Positions 28,366 through 37,046 of a stretch of 64,000 nucleotides of DNA are shown piece by piece. Within the stretch, counting starts at the first letter, position 1. The number at the start of each line of letters is the position of its first letter. The notes beneath the pieces are model-generated. The model was not told the DNA's origin, ran no database searches, and was given only the letters and a program-made list of their open reading frames with translations. A program made the translations under genes and the position numbers. This stretch comes from CAYPIE01 sp964410665 (GTDB lineage Bacteria; Planctomycetota; Planctomycetia; Gemmatales; Gemmataceae): the NCBI GenBank assembly GCA_964410665.1, contig CAYPIE010000014.1, forward strand, positions 1-64,000, written 5' to 3'.

Positions 28366-28839
28366 ATGGCGGGAAAGATTACTGCAAGCAAGACGATGTT
28401 GAAGCCTGATGTCCGCTTCAACTCCATTCTGGTCAGCAAATTTATCAACTGTTTGATGTGGGACGGCAAAAAGTCGGTGGCCACGCGGATTTTCTACAAC
28501 GCGATGGATCAGATCAAACGAAAGATGCCCGACGCCGATCCCTTGGAAGTGTTCACCGAGGCGGTCGAGCATGTCAAACCCACCGTAGAGGTCCGCTCGC
28601 GTCGGGTAGGGGGTGCGAACTATCAGGTGCCCATGCAAGTCCGCCGCGAACGGCAACAGAGTCTGGCCTTGCGCTGGATCCTGAACGCCGCCCGGAATAA
28701 ATCGGGACGGCCGATGTATCTTCGCTTGGCCGATGAGCTGATGGCGGCTTATCGACGCGAAGGTGAAGCAATGTCCAAGCGAGAGCAAACCATCAAAATG
28801 GCCGAGGCCAACAAGGCGTTTGCCCATTTCGCCTGGTAA
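28366..28839 (+). CDS. rpsG: 30S ribosomal protein S7
   Basis: S7 starts assembly of the small-subunit head. The 157-residue protein shows the family features DVRFNSILVSKFINCLMWDG, the beta-hairpin region with EVRSRRVGGANYQVP, and the C-terminal helix (EAMSKREQTIKMAEANKAFAHF). Length is normal. It lies between rpsL and fusA, the standard str order. Confidence 0.97.
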   Translation: MAGKITASKTMLKPDVRFNSILVSKFINCLMWDGKKSVATRIFYNAMDQIKRKMPDADPLEVFTEAVEHVKPTVEVRSRRVGGANYQVPMQVRRERQQSLALRWILNAARNKSGRPMYLRLADELMAAYRREGEAMSKREQTIKMAEANKAFAHFAW

Positions 28840-28967
28840 ACGTCGTTCGCTTTACCTGCGGGGTCGTGTGAACACCCCGAGTTGAACATATGCCGCTTCG
28901 GCGGATGATGGTTCTGCTCGGCGTGGTCGCACGACCCCGTTTCCGTGCCGCGAAGAGGACTTCGATC

Positions 28968-31070
28968 ATGGCCGCGACTTCCGATGTCGACCTCAGCAAA
29001 CTCCGCAATATCGGCATCATCGCGCACATCGACGCCGGCAAGACCACCACCACCGAGCACCTGCTGTTCTATGCCGGCGAAAAACACAAACTCGGCGCTG
29101 TCGATTCCGGTACAACGGAAACCGACTATGACGCTGAAGAGCAGCAACGTGGCATCACCATCTATAGCGCCTGCGTCCCGCTGCACTGGCAAGACTGTAC
29201 CATTAACCTGATTGACACACCGGGGCACGTCGATTTTACCGCCGAAGTCGAACGCAGCCTGCGCGTTCTCGATGGCGCGGTGTGTGTGTTTGATGCGCAA
29301 AAAGGGGTCGAGGCCCAGTCCGAAACCGTCTGGCGTCAGGCGAACAAGTATCATGTGCCGCGCATGGTATTCATCAACAAGATGGATATTGTCGGTGCTG
29401 ACTTCGCAGCGAGCTTGGCCGACATCCGTGAGCGCTTGGAGGGCCATCCGGTTCCTCTGTTTGTCCCGATCGGCTCTGGATCGAGCAAGGACAGCGCCAC
29501 ACCGTTCGCCGGGGTCATTGACCTCCTCGAACAGCAGGCCCTGTACTTCGAACCGAAGGATGCGGGACGGACAATTCGCTACGAGGCGATCCCTGCAGAG
29601 CTCACCGATCCGGTGGCCGAATGGCGGGAAAAACTCTTTGATGCGCTGACCACCCACGACGAAGAAGATCGCATCACTTCGGCGTACCTGGAAGGGCAAG
29701 AGATCGCTGGGGAGACTTTACGTTCCTTCATCCGTCAACTGACCATTCGCGGCCTAATCCACCCGGTGTTTTGTGGATCAGGCCGCGAACACATCGGCGT
29801 ACAGCCCCTGCTGGATGCAGTTTGCTGGTATCTGCCCTCACCACTGGAAGTCCCCCCCGTGGTGGGGATCCATCCCACCAAGGACAAAGAAGAGAAACGC
29901 AAGGCCGATCCTAAAGAACCTTTCTGCGGGCTGGTCTTCAAGGTGATCTCCAGTGATCATGGCGATATGTTCTTCATCCGCATCTATTCCGGCCGACTGA
30001 AGTCTAACAGCAAGGTGTTGATCGCCGACAAAAACAAGAAAGAAGCCATCGGCAAACTGTTCCACGTGCGTGCCGACCCCAAAGCTGACCGCGAAGACCT
30101 TGATGAGGCGTTTGCTGGGGACATTGTCGCCACCATGGGCCTGAAAGAGGCGGTGACGGGGGACACGCTGTGTGACGCGCAGCACCCGATCGTGTTGGAG
30201 CGAATCACCTTCGCCCAAGCGGTGGTCACCCAGTCGGTCGAACCACAATCGTCCGCGGACAAGGATAAGTTGCTCGATGTGCTCAACAAACTGCAGCGGG
30301 AAGATCCTACTTTCTTGGTCAAGCATGATCCAGAAACCGGGCAGATGGTCATGTCCGGCATGGGGACGCTGCACCTGGAGGTGAAGCGGAACCGAATGGA
30401 ACGGGACTTTCGACTGAAGATTCGCGTGGGCAAGCCACGGGTCAGCTATCGTGAGACCATGCGCGATGCGACCAAGACCACTGGAGAGTTCATCCGCACC
30501 ACGCCAACACCGATGTTTGCCCGCGTAACTGTGGAGTTCTCGCCAGCGGCCAAAGATCAAGGGATTGCGGTCCGGAGTAAACTGAAGCCGCATACGATCC
30601 CGGAGGAGTTTGTCGTAGCGGCTCTGGAGGGACTACGCTCAACTCTGTCCTCCGGAGAGTTTGGCTACCCGATGCTCAGTGTCCAAGCGACGCTGCTTGA
30701 TGCGCAGATGGATCAGGAAACCTCCAATGCCAACGCCTTCGAGGCCGCGGCAGCAGACGCGGTGGCCAAGGCTATCCATGACAATATCACCCTCCTAGAG
30801 CCCATTATGCGCCTGGAGGTAGCCGTGCCCGAAGAATTTGTGGGCAATGTCACAGGCGATCTGTCCGCGCGACGCGCGGAGATCCAGTCGATTGAGGCCG
30901 GAAAGGTCAGTGAGATCGTGGCGATGGTGCCTCTGGCGAAGATGTTCGACTATGCCGATAAAGTACGGAGTTTGACCCAAGGCCGGGCGAGCTCAGCGAT
31001 GGAGCCATCCCATTATGCCCCCGCCGGGGAAGATGTTCTCCGCATGCTGCGAGGCGACGATCTCGATTGA
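28968..31070 (+). CDS. fusA: Translation elongation factor G
   Basis: EF-G drives ribosomal translocation. The 700-residue protein shows GIIAHIDAGKTTTTEHLLF (P-loop), RGITI in switch I, DTPGHVDF, and NKMD, followed by domains II-V. In contrast to the EF-Tu in this window, its switch I is canonical. The ATG at 28968 is preceded by AGAGGA; the longer frame to 28890 adds an unconserved basic leader. No tuf or rpsJ follows, because tuf lies upstream of secE here. It may be one of several EF-G paralogues, which are frequent in this phylum. Confidence 0.95.
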   Translation: MAATSDVDLSKLRNIGIIAHIDAGKTTTTEHLLFYAGEKHKLGAVDSGTTETDYDAEEQQRGITIYSACVPLHWQDCTINLIDTPGHVDFTAEVERSLRVLDGAVCVFDAQKGVEAQSETVWRQANKYHVPRMVFINKMDIVGADFAASLADIRERLEGHPVPLFVPIGSGSSKDSATPFAGVIDLLEQQALYFEPKDAGRTIRYEAIPAELTDPVAEWREKLFDALTTHDEEDRITSAYLEGQEIAGETLRSFIRQLTIRGLIHPVFCGSGREHIGVQPLLDAVCWYLPSPLEVPPVVGIHPTKDKEEKRKADPKEPFCGLVFKVISSDHGDMFFIRIYSGRLKSNSKVLIADKNKKEAIGKLFHVRADPKADREDLDEAFAGDIVATMGLKEAVTGDTLCDAQHPIVLERITFAQAVVTQSVEPQSSADKDKLLDVLNKLQREDPTFLVKHDPETGQMVMSGMGTLHLEVKRNRMERDFRLKIRVGKPRVSYRETMRDATKTTGEFIRTTPTPMFARVTVEFSPAAKDQGIAVRSKLKPHTIPEEFVVAALEGLRSTLSSGEFGYPMLSVQATLLDAQMDQETSNANAFEAAAADAVAKAIHDNITLLEPIMRLEVAVPEEFVGNVTGDLSARRAEIQSIEAGKVSEIVAMVPLAKMFDYADKVRSLTQGRASSAMEPSHYAPAGEDVLRMLRGDDLD

Positions 31071-31166
31071 GCTGGGAGTCAACCGGCTGCTTCGACATTT
31101 CTTCGACGTTCCAGGGCCAACGTTGACCGTGGAGCCTCCGAAGCTACTACAGGAGCATGCAGTGCA

Positions 31167-32144
31167 TCAATCTTCGCCATGAACCAGGGTCTCCTCTTCG
31201 AGCTCCTGCTCGCCTTCCAGGCGTGGCTTGCGCCAGATGTGTGGTCGAAATAACGGCTCGATATGCAGCGCCTCCTCGCCCTGCTGAAACACGCGGACCG
31301 AACCCGATGATTGGCTCACACAGAAAGCGATGGCCTGAGTGCGCCGGCTGATGGCAGCCGCCGCACGATGTCGACTGCCCAACCCGCGGCCCACAATCAC
31401 TCCATCGCCACTGCCAAGCACATCCAGATACAGACACGCGGCGATCGCAATACCATCGCGACCAATCAAGATCGCTCCATCCATCTGAGCAATATCTTTA
31501 ATCTGCTCGCGGACGCGACGATCACGCAAATCACGTTCAGCACGGCTGTAGCCTCGAAAGGGATTAAAGTTAATTGGCCGTGACATGCTTAACACACGCC
31601 GAGTGTCGCCAACGACAATGATTGCCCCGACCGGTTTCCCTTCGCGACCCTCGCGGCCAACTTCGGTGGCGAGGGTCGATACCAGTCGGAGCGTCTCAAG
31701 CGGGATATTGGTCTCGAGTCGCCGCAGATCCTGGGCGGTCATCCGCTCGAGGTGTTCGCCGAGGTGGATAATACTCAAGCTATCGATGGCCTCGGGCAGA
31801 TTCTCGGCATCGGTGATGCCGTTGTAGACGACGATCACATCCGAACCCGGCTGCAAGATGCCCATGCCAATCGCCCGCAGAAGCGGCCAGCTCATCCGCT
31901 CATGCGAGGGCATCGGATCGGTTTCGATATCGAGGACAATCAGATCGTCTTCTTCTTTCAACCGTTGGTTCAAGGCACGATCATCGGTGGCAACCAAAAT
32001 CTGCCGACAGCCCGCCAGGGTCGTGCGGACCTGGCTCCAATTCAAATCGACCTCGGTTACGATCAATACCGCATCTGCCGGAAGGGAATCCACCAGCTGG
32101 CTCGCCGCCTGGAGCAGTGCGACGGTCTGTCGAGGTAGCTTCAT
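31167..32144 (-). CDS. DAC-domain protein, likely diadenylate cyclase (DacZ-like layout)
   Basis: The C-terminal part (about residues 145-300) is a DAC (DisA_N) domain that makes c-di-AMP from two ATP. The two signature motifs are visible: DGA at 222-224 and GLGSRHRAAAAIS at 254-266 (RHR). The N-terminal 130 residues form an alpha/beta region (AVLIVTEVDLNW, QILVATDDRAL, GSDVIVVYNGIT) that recalls the pyruvate-kinase-C-like domain of archaeal DacZ rather than the membrane helices of CdaA or the DNA-binding part of DisA. I chose ATG 32144 because GGAG stands six bases before it. The tail is acidic. It is divergent from the cysteine synthase gene. Confidence 0.8.
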   Translation of the reverse strand: MKLPRQTVALLQAASQLVDSLPADAVLIVTEVDLNWSQVRTTLAGCRQILVATDDRALNQRLKEEDDLIVLDIETDPMPSHERMSWPLLRAIGMGILQPGSDVIVVYNGITDAENLPEAIDSLSIIHLGEHLERMTAQDLRRLETNIPLETLRLVSTLATEVGREGREGKPVGAIIVVGDTRRVLSMSRPINFNPFRGYSRAERDLRDRRVREQIKDIAQMDGAILIGRDGIAIAACLYLDVLGSGDGVIVGRGLGSRHRAAAAISRRTQAIAFCVSQSSGSVRVFQQGEEALHIEPLFRPHIWRKPRLEGEQELEEETLVHGED

Positions 32145-32329
32145 CGGCATCTCCGAGAAGGTGTAGGTCGATCCACAGGGAGCAAACGGTCTCGATCGGC
32201 ACTTCCGAGCGTAGCCTGTCTGCCAGATTGTAGCAATGCAGGCAAGCAAGTAGAGGGCGTGAAAGCGACTTGGTTCTGCCAGCAAAACCGCCGACAATGG
32301 AGCAAGAGACGCCCCCAGCAAGTGAGAGT

Positions 32330-33682
32330 ATGAACATGTTCACCACAGTCCTGCGTTCGATTGGCCATACCCCTCTGATCGAGTTACAACGCCTCACGCA
32401 GAACGGGCCAGCACGACTCTGCGTCAAGCTTGAGTCGGCCAATCCTGGTGGAAGCGTGAAGGATCGGGTGGCCCTGGCGATGATCCAGGAGGCCGAGAGC
32501 AAGGGTCAGCTCAAGCCCGGTGGGACCATCATTGAAGCCACAGCCGGGAATACCGGGGTCGGCCTGGCCATGGTGGCTGCAGTCAAAGGCTACCGCTGCA
32601 TCTTTGTGCTGCCCGACAAGATGTCGAGCGAGAAGATCGCCCTCCTCAAAGCCTACGGTGCCGAGGTGGTCATCACGCCCACCGGGGTCCCCCCCGATTC
32701 GCCGGAAAGCTATGCAGGGGTCGCGGACCGCCTGAGCAGTGAGATTCCCAATGCTTGGCGACCCAATCAATTCACCAATCTGGTGAACCCCGAAATTCAC
32801 TATCGCACCACCGGCCCAGAGATTTGGGACCAAACCGAGGGCAAAGTCACCGCCTTTGTGGCTGGGGTTGGCACGGGCGGTACCATCTCGGGGGTAGGTC
32901 GCTACCTCAAAGAACGGAACCCGCACATCCGCATCATCGGCGCGGACCCCGAGGGCTCGGTTCTGTCCGGAGGCACGCCGCGACCCTGGAAAGTTGAGGG
33001 GATTGGTGAGGATTTTGTACCGCAGACCTTCAATAGCCAGGTGGTCGATGAGTGGATCCGCATTGGCGATGCGGAGTCTTTCCACACCGCCCGGGAATTA
33101 GCTCGCCAGGAGGGGCTATTGCTGGGCGGATCGAGTGGGACAAATGTCGCAGCGGCTCTGCAGTTTGCCCGACGGCTGGGACCAAACGATCTGATCGTTG
33201 CCCTGGGATGTGATACCGGTCGGAACTATCTTAGCAAGTTCTTTGACGATCGCTGGCTCAGTGAGAACGGCGTGATGTTTGTCGAGACAGCAGCCCAGTC
33301 GGTGGGCGACCTGTTGGACCGGCGGGGGCCTCGGGAGTTGGTCACGGTAGGTCCCGAGACGACTGCCGCCGAGGCAATCCGGCTACTGGAAAATCGCGGC
33401 ATTTCCCAATTACCCGTTGTGGAAAATGGCAAGCCGGTGGGGAGCATTCAAGAGGTCACGCTGGCGCGACTCCTGCACGATCACCGCCATCCGGAGGAGG
33501 TTCGAGTGGCGGAGATCATGGCCCGACCATTGCCCGCCCTGGACGCAAGTATTCACCTGGACGAGGCCTATCGTCTGTTACTGGCCGGCAACACCGGAGT
33601 GTTGGTCACGCAGGGCGATCGCGTTGTCGATATTGTGACCCGGATCGATCTGATCCACTATTGGAACCGGCAAGCCGATTGA
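32330..33682 (+). CDS. Cysteine synthase / cystathionine beta-synthase with two CBS domains
   Basis: This fold-type II PLP enzyme of 450 residues makes cysteine or cystathionine. The PLP lysine lies in NPGGSVKDR (Lys44), the substrate loop is ATAGNTGVGLA, and the phosphate-binding loop GVGTGGTISGVG. The last 130 residues hold two CBS domains (ELVTVGPETTAAEAIRLL and RVAEIMARPLPALDAS), which usually bind adenosyl ligands and regulate the enzyme. The heme-binding N-terminal region of the human enzyme is missing. The start at 32330 fits the family's N-terminus; ATG 32297 is possible. Substrate preference (O-acetylserine or serine plus homocysteine) cannot be told from sequence. Confidence 0.88.
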   Translation: MNMFTTVLRSIGHTPLIELQRLTQNGPARLCVKLESANPGGSVKDRVALAMIQEAESKGQLKPGGTIIEATAGNTGVGLAMVAAVKGYRCIFVLPDKMSSEKIALLKAYGAEVVITPTGVPPDSPESYAGVADRLSSEIPNAWRPNQFTNLVNPEIHYRTTGPEIWDQTEGKVTAFVAGVGTGGTISGVGRYLKERNPHIRIIGADPEGSVLSGGTPRPWKVEGIGEDFVPQTFNSQVVDEWIRIGDAESFHTARELARQEGLLLGGSSGTNVAAALQFARRLGPNDLIVALGCDTGRNYLSKFFDDRWLSENGVMFVETAAQSVGDLLDRRGPRELVTVGPETTAAEAIRLLENRGISQLPVVENGKPVGSIQEVTLARLLHDHRHPEEVRVAEIMARPLPALDASIHLDEAYRLLLAGNTGVLVTQGDRVVDIVTRIDLIHYWNRQAD

Positions 33683-33688
33683 ACCGCC

Positions 33689-34204
33689 TCAGGGCTGCTT
33701 GGGTTGAATCCGTTCAGAGATTTCGCGGGTTGTTTGGCCAAGCTGTTGATGGAGACGTTGCCGATCTTTCTGAGACTTGAGCAGCTCAAGGACTGGTTCG
33801 AGGGTTTGCAACATCTTCGACCGAAGGTCCAGCAGGCGAACCTCCTGAGCCGAACCCGCTGTGACCTCGCGATGGGCATCCGTGAAGTTCGGCATCACTC
33901 CGTTCTGGAGGAGATGGCCAATATGCTCGCCAAGCTCCAGCACCCGTTGTGAGGCCTGAGCTTGACCAGCGTGTTCCATTTCCTCACTCAGTCGCTGAAT
34001 CAGGTGATGGCTGGCTTCTACACGGGCCAGTGGATCGGTCTGTTCGGTGAGTTCCAGACTGCGATGGACGAGCTCTTCGAGCAATGAGCGGTTTTGCTGG
34101 AAAAACCGCAGCCGATCCACAGGGGTCAGCGGGCTCGGTCCAGTCGCGCCAACCCAGGCGGAAAGGCTAGCAAACAACAGTCCAATCATACCCCAGCGGA
34201 TCAT
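33689..34204 (-). CDS. Secreted helical protein in an ECF sigma operon
   Basis: The 171-residue protein begins with a signal peptide (MIRWGMIGLLFASLSAWVGA) and continues as a mostly helical, charged protein with heptad-like stretches (SLELTEQTDPLARVEASHHL and later RLHQQLGQTTREISERIQ). No known domain is recognised. Its start overlaps the anti-sigma stop as ATGA, making it the third gene of the sigma/anti-sigma unit, so it may sense an envelope signal or be a target of that sigma factor. This is context only. Confidence 0.7.
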   Translation of the reverse strand: MIRWGMIGLLFASLSAWVGATGPSPLTPVDRLRFFQQNRSLLEELVHRSLELTEQTDPLARVEASHHLIQRLSEEMEHAGQAQASQRVLELGEHIGHLLQNGVMPNFTDAHREVTAGSAQEVRLLDLRSKMLQTLEPVLELLKSQKDRQRLHQQLGQTTREISERIQPKQP

Positions 34205-34977
34205 CCGAGCTTCCCCGTGAAACGGCGTAAACGTTGATCCCCTTCCTGGGCACTATCAGCCATTTTTTTCAGCGGATCAATCGAGGCCGGTGGTGCCTCT
34301 GCCAGTAGCTGGCGAAGCATGGTTTCGCTGCTCGCCAGCTGCATGGCAATTTGGCGAATACGTTCCGGGGTGACTTGAGCAAGCTGTTCGGCCTGGGGCA
34401 CCACCCCGCGTTCAATGACCTGTTCATACAAACTAGCCAAGCTGGCTAAATCCTTGGCAGGAGCAACAAATACGAGTTCCTGGGTCCGCATCCGCAACTC
34501 CTCAGCCAGAGCAAGCAAGGGAACCAGACGGTCTTGCGCGGAGCTCGCGACCGCCAGATCCACATGTTGACGAACCAGTTTGTCTAGCAGGGGATCCGGT
34601 CCCGCTTGTACCACAGAAGTCTGTGACTGCGAGGGACCGCCCAGATGCCAGACTCCCACGGCAATGCCGATGAATAGCACCGCCGCAGCCAACGTTCCTG
34701 CCAGCTGCCAGGGAAACGGCGACTGCTGACGGAGTAGGATCGGCAGTGGCAAGTGGGTGGTGACGTCGCCATCAAACTGTGCGATCAAGGCATCCCGACG
34801 TTGTGGGTTGGGGATCGGGGTCGGCAATTGGGCCAACAGACGATCGAGTTGCCGCACCCGGCGGAAGGTGCTCCGACAGCTGCCACAACTCTGAACATGC
34901 GCCGCCAGTGGTTCAGGCAGACCCACCGTCGTGCCCAGGGAAAGCAGCTGCTCTTGAATCGTTTGACAGTTGGCCAT
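34201..34977 (-). CDS. Membrane-bound zinc-finger anti-sigma factor
   Basis: The N-terminal 60 residues look like a zinc-binding anti-sigma domain (Cys4, and HVQSCGSC giving the H-x3-C-x2-C pattern). A transmembrane helix follows near residues 92-112 (LAGTLAAAVLFIGIAVGVWHL), and the C-terminal 140 residues, helical and Gln/Leu/Ala-rich, would be outside the membrane. The gene starts two bases after the ECF sigma stop and overlaps the next gene by ATGA. It most likely holds the upstream sigma factor at the membrane until a signal arrives; the signal is unknown. Confidence 0.82.
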   Translation of the reverse strand: MANCQTIQEQLLSLGTTVGLPEPLAAHVQSCGSCRSTFRRVRQLDRLLAQLPTPIPNPQRRDALIAQFDGDVTTHLPLPILLRQQSPFPWQLAGTLAAAVLFIGIAVGVWHLGGPSQSQTSVVQAGPDPLLDKLVRQHVDLAVASSAQDRLVPLLALAEELRMRTQELVFVAPAKDLASLASLYEQVIERGVVPQAEQLAQVTPERIRQIAMQLASSETMLRQLLAEAPPASIDPLKKMADSAQEGDQRLRRFTGKLG

Positions 34978-34979
34978 GG

Positions 34980-35645
34980 CTAGTCGATCCGCTTCTCAGG
35001 ATTGCCCAAATCACGGGGCGACCGGGGAGGCCTGGATTGCGGCTTCACGGTCGGCGGGACGTCGGGGGGTGTCCCGGTCTCGGCTTCGGAATCCTCATCA
35101 TTTGCCAACACTTGTAACAAACGCTGCCGTGCTTTGAACACCCGCCAGCGAGCAGTTTGCTCCGTCGTGCCAAGAATCCGTGCAATCTCCCGGAAGGAGA
35201 GGCCTTGGTCCACGCGGAGCAACAAGGCAGCGCGAAATTCGCTGGGCAGTTTGCTCACCGCATCGGCAATCAGAGTGAGCATTTCCTGCCCCAGCAGGGC
35301 TTCCAATGGCTCGATGCTTGTTTCGGCGAATTCACTGGGAAGCGGCTGCAGCGCGTGTTGCCGTTTGCGTCGCTGATTGATGAAATTATTGTGAGCAATT
35401 CGAAACAACCAAGCCCGAAAATTACTCCCAAGCTGAAAGCTATGTAGAGCGGCAAACGCCTTCATGAACGTCTCTTGGGTCAGGTCCTCCGCCATATGTA
35501 CATCCCGAGTCAGATGATACAGGAAGCGAAACAAGCGATCCCAGTAACGCTCAATTAGCCGTGCAAAAGCGGTTCGGTCTCCCTCTTGCGCATCGAAGAT
35601 CAAGTCGGATTCTTCGTGCGGCGGTGGCGTGGACTCGAACGACAC
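34980..35645 (-). CDS. ECF RNA polymerase sigma factor (RpoE-like)
   Basis: The 221-residue protein has region 2 (LIERYWDRLFRFLYHLTRDV, AEDLTQETFMKAF, FRAWLFRIAHNNFINQRR) and region 4 (KLPSEFRAALLLRVDQGLSF, REIARILGTTEQTARWRVFKAR), the two DNA- and core-binding parts of ECF sigmas. The start is a GTG at 35645 with AGGAGG upstream. A Pro-rich 35-residue tail after region 4 is unusual. It is first in a three-gene unit with its anti-sigma factor. Region 4 is followed directly by VLANDEDSEAE, an acidic patch. Confidence 0.92.
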   Translation of the reverse strand: MSFESTPPPHEESDLIFDAQEGDRTAFARLIERYWDRLFRFLYHLTRDVHMAEDLTQETFMKAFAALHSFQLGSNFRAWLFRIAHNNFINQRRKRQHALQPLPSEFAETSIEPLEALLGQEMLTLIADAVSKLPSEFRAALLLRVDQGLSFREIARILGTTEQTARWRVFKARQRLLQVLANDEDSEAETGTPPDVPPTVKPQSRPPRSPRDLGNPEKRID

Positions 35646-36022
35646 GCGTAGCTCTCGCCTCCTCAGCGCTGGTCGGTGCTAGAGAGCCGTGCGGTCTCGG
35701 TTCCCCAGCAAACCGCCCGAACTCCAGGCCATCCAGGCACGATACCGGGCGCTGACGCGTTCTGTCCACCACGAATGCGAGCAAGGGCCCACTCCCGATT
35801 GGAACGGCACTCCACTACTGCTAACAATTCCCATGGGACTTTGTTGGTGACATTTCCGCCCAAGGATTCCGCCGCATCGCAGCGATTGCGCCTGTTTCGC
35901 TTGCCCAAACCCTCGGCTTTGGCTCACCCGAACCAGCGTCATGGTTGGATGTCCTGGGCTCCATCCGGTAGGATTCACGAAAAGATCTTGCTCGACCACG
36001 TTAATCGCTGAGGCAGTTTCCT
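35646..36022. other. Divergent intergenic region, nothing recognised
   Basis: This 377-base gap separates the minus-strand sigma operon from the plus-strand SDR gene, so both promoters should lie here. I could not identify convincing -10/-35 boxes, hairpins or a small gene. Confidence 0.4.
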
Positions 36023-36916
36023 ATGGGGCAACGACGCACACTCGCCGGGCTACGCGTGTTGATCACCGGGGCTTCCCAGGGCATCGGTCGTGCTCTGGCA
36101 CTGGCGGCAGCACAACGCGGCATGCAAGTTCTGGCGACCGCACGCTCCAAACCCTTGCTGGATTCCCTGGCCGAAGAAGTAGCCCCATTGGCTGTGCCGT
36201 TCTATACCCAAGTCGCCGATATCTCCGATCCCAACGACCGTCAGGCCATGGTCGAGGCTGCCACCCACCATTTCCAAGGACTGGACATTCTCATCAATAA
36301 TGCCGGCGTTGGAGCCACCGGTCAATTTATGGAATCCACCCCGGAGACCTTGCGGCAAATCATGGAGGTCAATTTCTTTGGTACAACCGAAACGATCCGG
36401 GTTTTCCTTCCTCTTCTACAGGAAGGCACCACGCCGGCCATTGTGAACATTTCTTCAGTACTGGGCAAACGAGCATTCCCGGGGCGGGCACTCTACTCGG
36501 CCAGCAAATTTGCCATTCAGGGCTTTAGCGAGGCCCTACGTGCCGAATTGTACAAGGATGATATTGATGTTCTGGTGGTCAACCCCGGCCTTACCCAGAC
36601 CAATTTCTCGCAAAATCTCCTCGAGCGCAAAGCACGGATGTCACTGGACCACATGCGCGGTATGACCTCCGAACAGGTCGCCAACGCCACCCTCAATGCC
36701 TTAGCTCGCGGCCATAACGAAATCACACTTACCCTCAGCGGGAAGGCCCTAGTCCTGGCAGCACGCTTCATGCCTCGAGTGGTGGACTTCTTTGCGAAAA
36801 GGAAGGTCCGCAAGTTGTACCAGGAAGAGATTGCGAAGCGTCGTCAACAACGCGAAGGACAACCCCACGACCACGAACCCAGCGAGGCTACCCACAAACC
36901 GAATCCGGTCGGCTAG
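36023..36916 (+). CDS. Short-chain dehydrogenase/reductase
   Basis: This classical SDR of 297 residues has the NAD(P)-binding motif GASQGIGRAL (residues 16-25), the NNAGVG strand, the catalytic Ser of NISSVLG and the YSASK pair (Tyr158 and Lys162). An Arg after the Gly motif region (TARSK) favours NADPH. The last 60 residues after the core form a basic helix (FFAKRKVRKLYQEEIAKRRQ) that could associate with membranes. Substrate unknown. It precedes an O-acetylation gene pair on the same strand, 130 bases away, and may or may not share a transcript. Confidence 0.9.
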   Translation: MGQRRTLAGLRVLITGASQGIGRALALAAAQRGMQVLATARSKPLLDSLAEEVAPLAVPFYTQVADISDPNDRQAMVEAATHHFQGLDILINNAGVGATGQFMESTPETLRQIMEVNFFGTTETIRVFLPLLQEGTTPAIVNISSVLGKRAFPGRALYSASKFAIQGFSEALRAELYKDDIDVLVVNPGLTQTNFSQNLLERKARMSLDHMRGMTSEQVANATLNALARGHNEITLTLSGKALVLAARFMPRVVDFFAKRKVRKLYQEEIAKRRQQREGQPHDHEPSEATHKPNPVG

Positions 36917-37046
36917 GCGAATCCAGCAATCGGCAAGCGCATTCATGGCTCCCAGCTTCCTGATTGGCGGTTGAGCTTGTCCGAATCGTCCTTCTTGACT
37001 ATACCCCTTACTCCAGCCGGAAGGCCTTGGCATGGAGGATGGGGCG

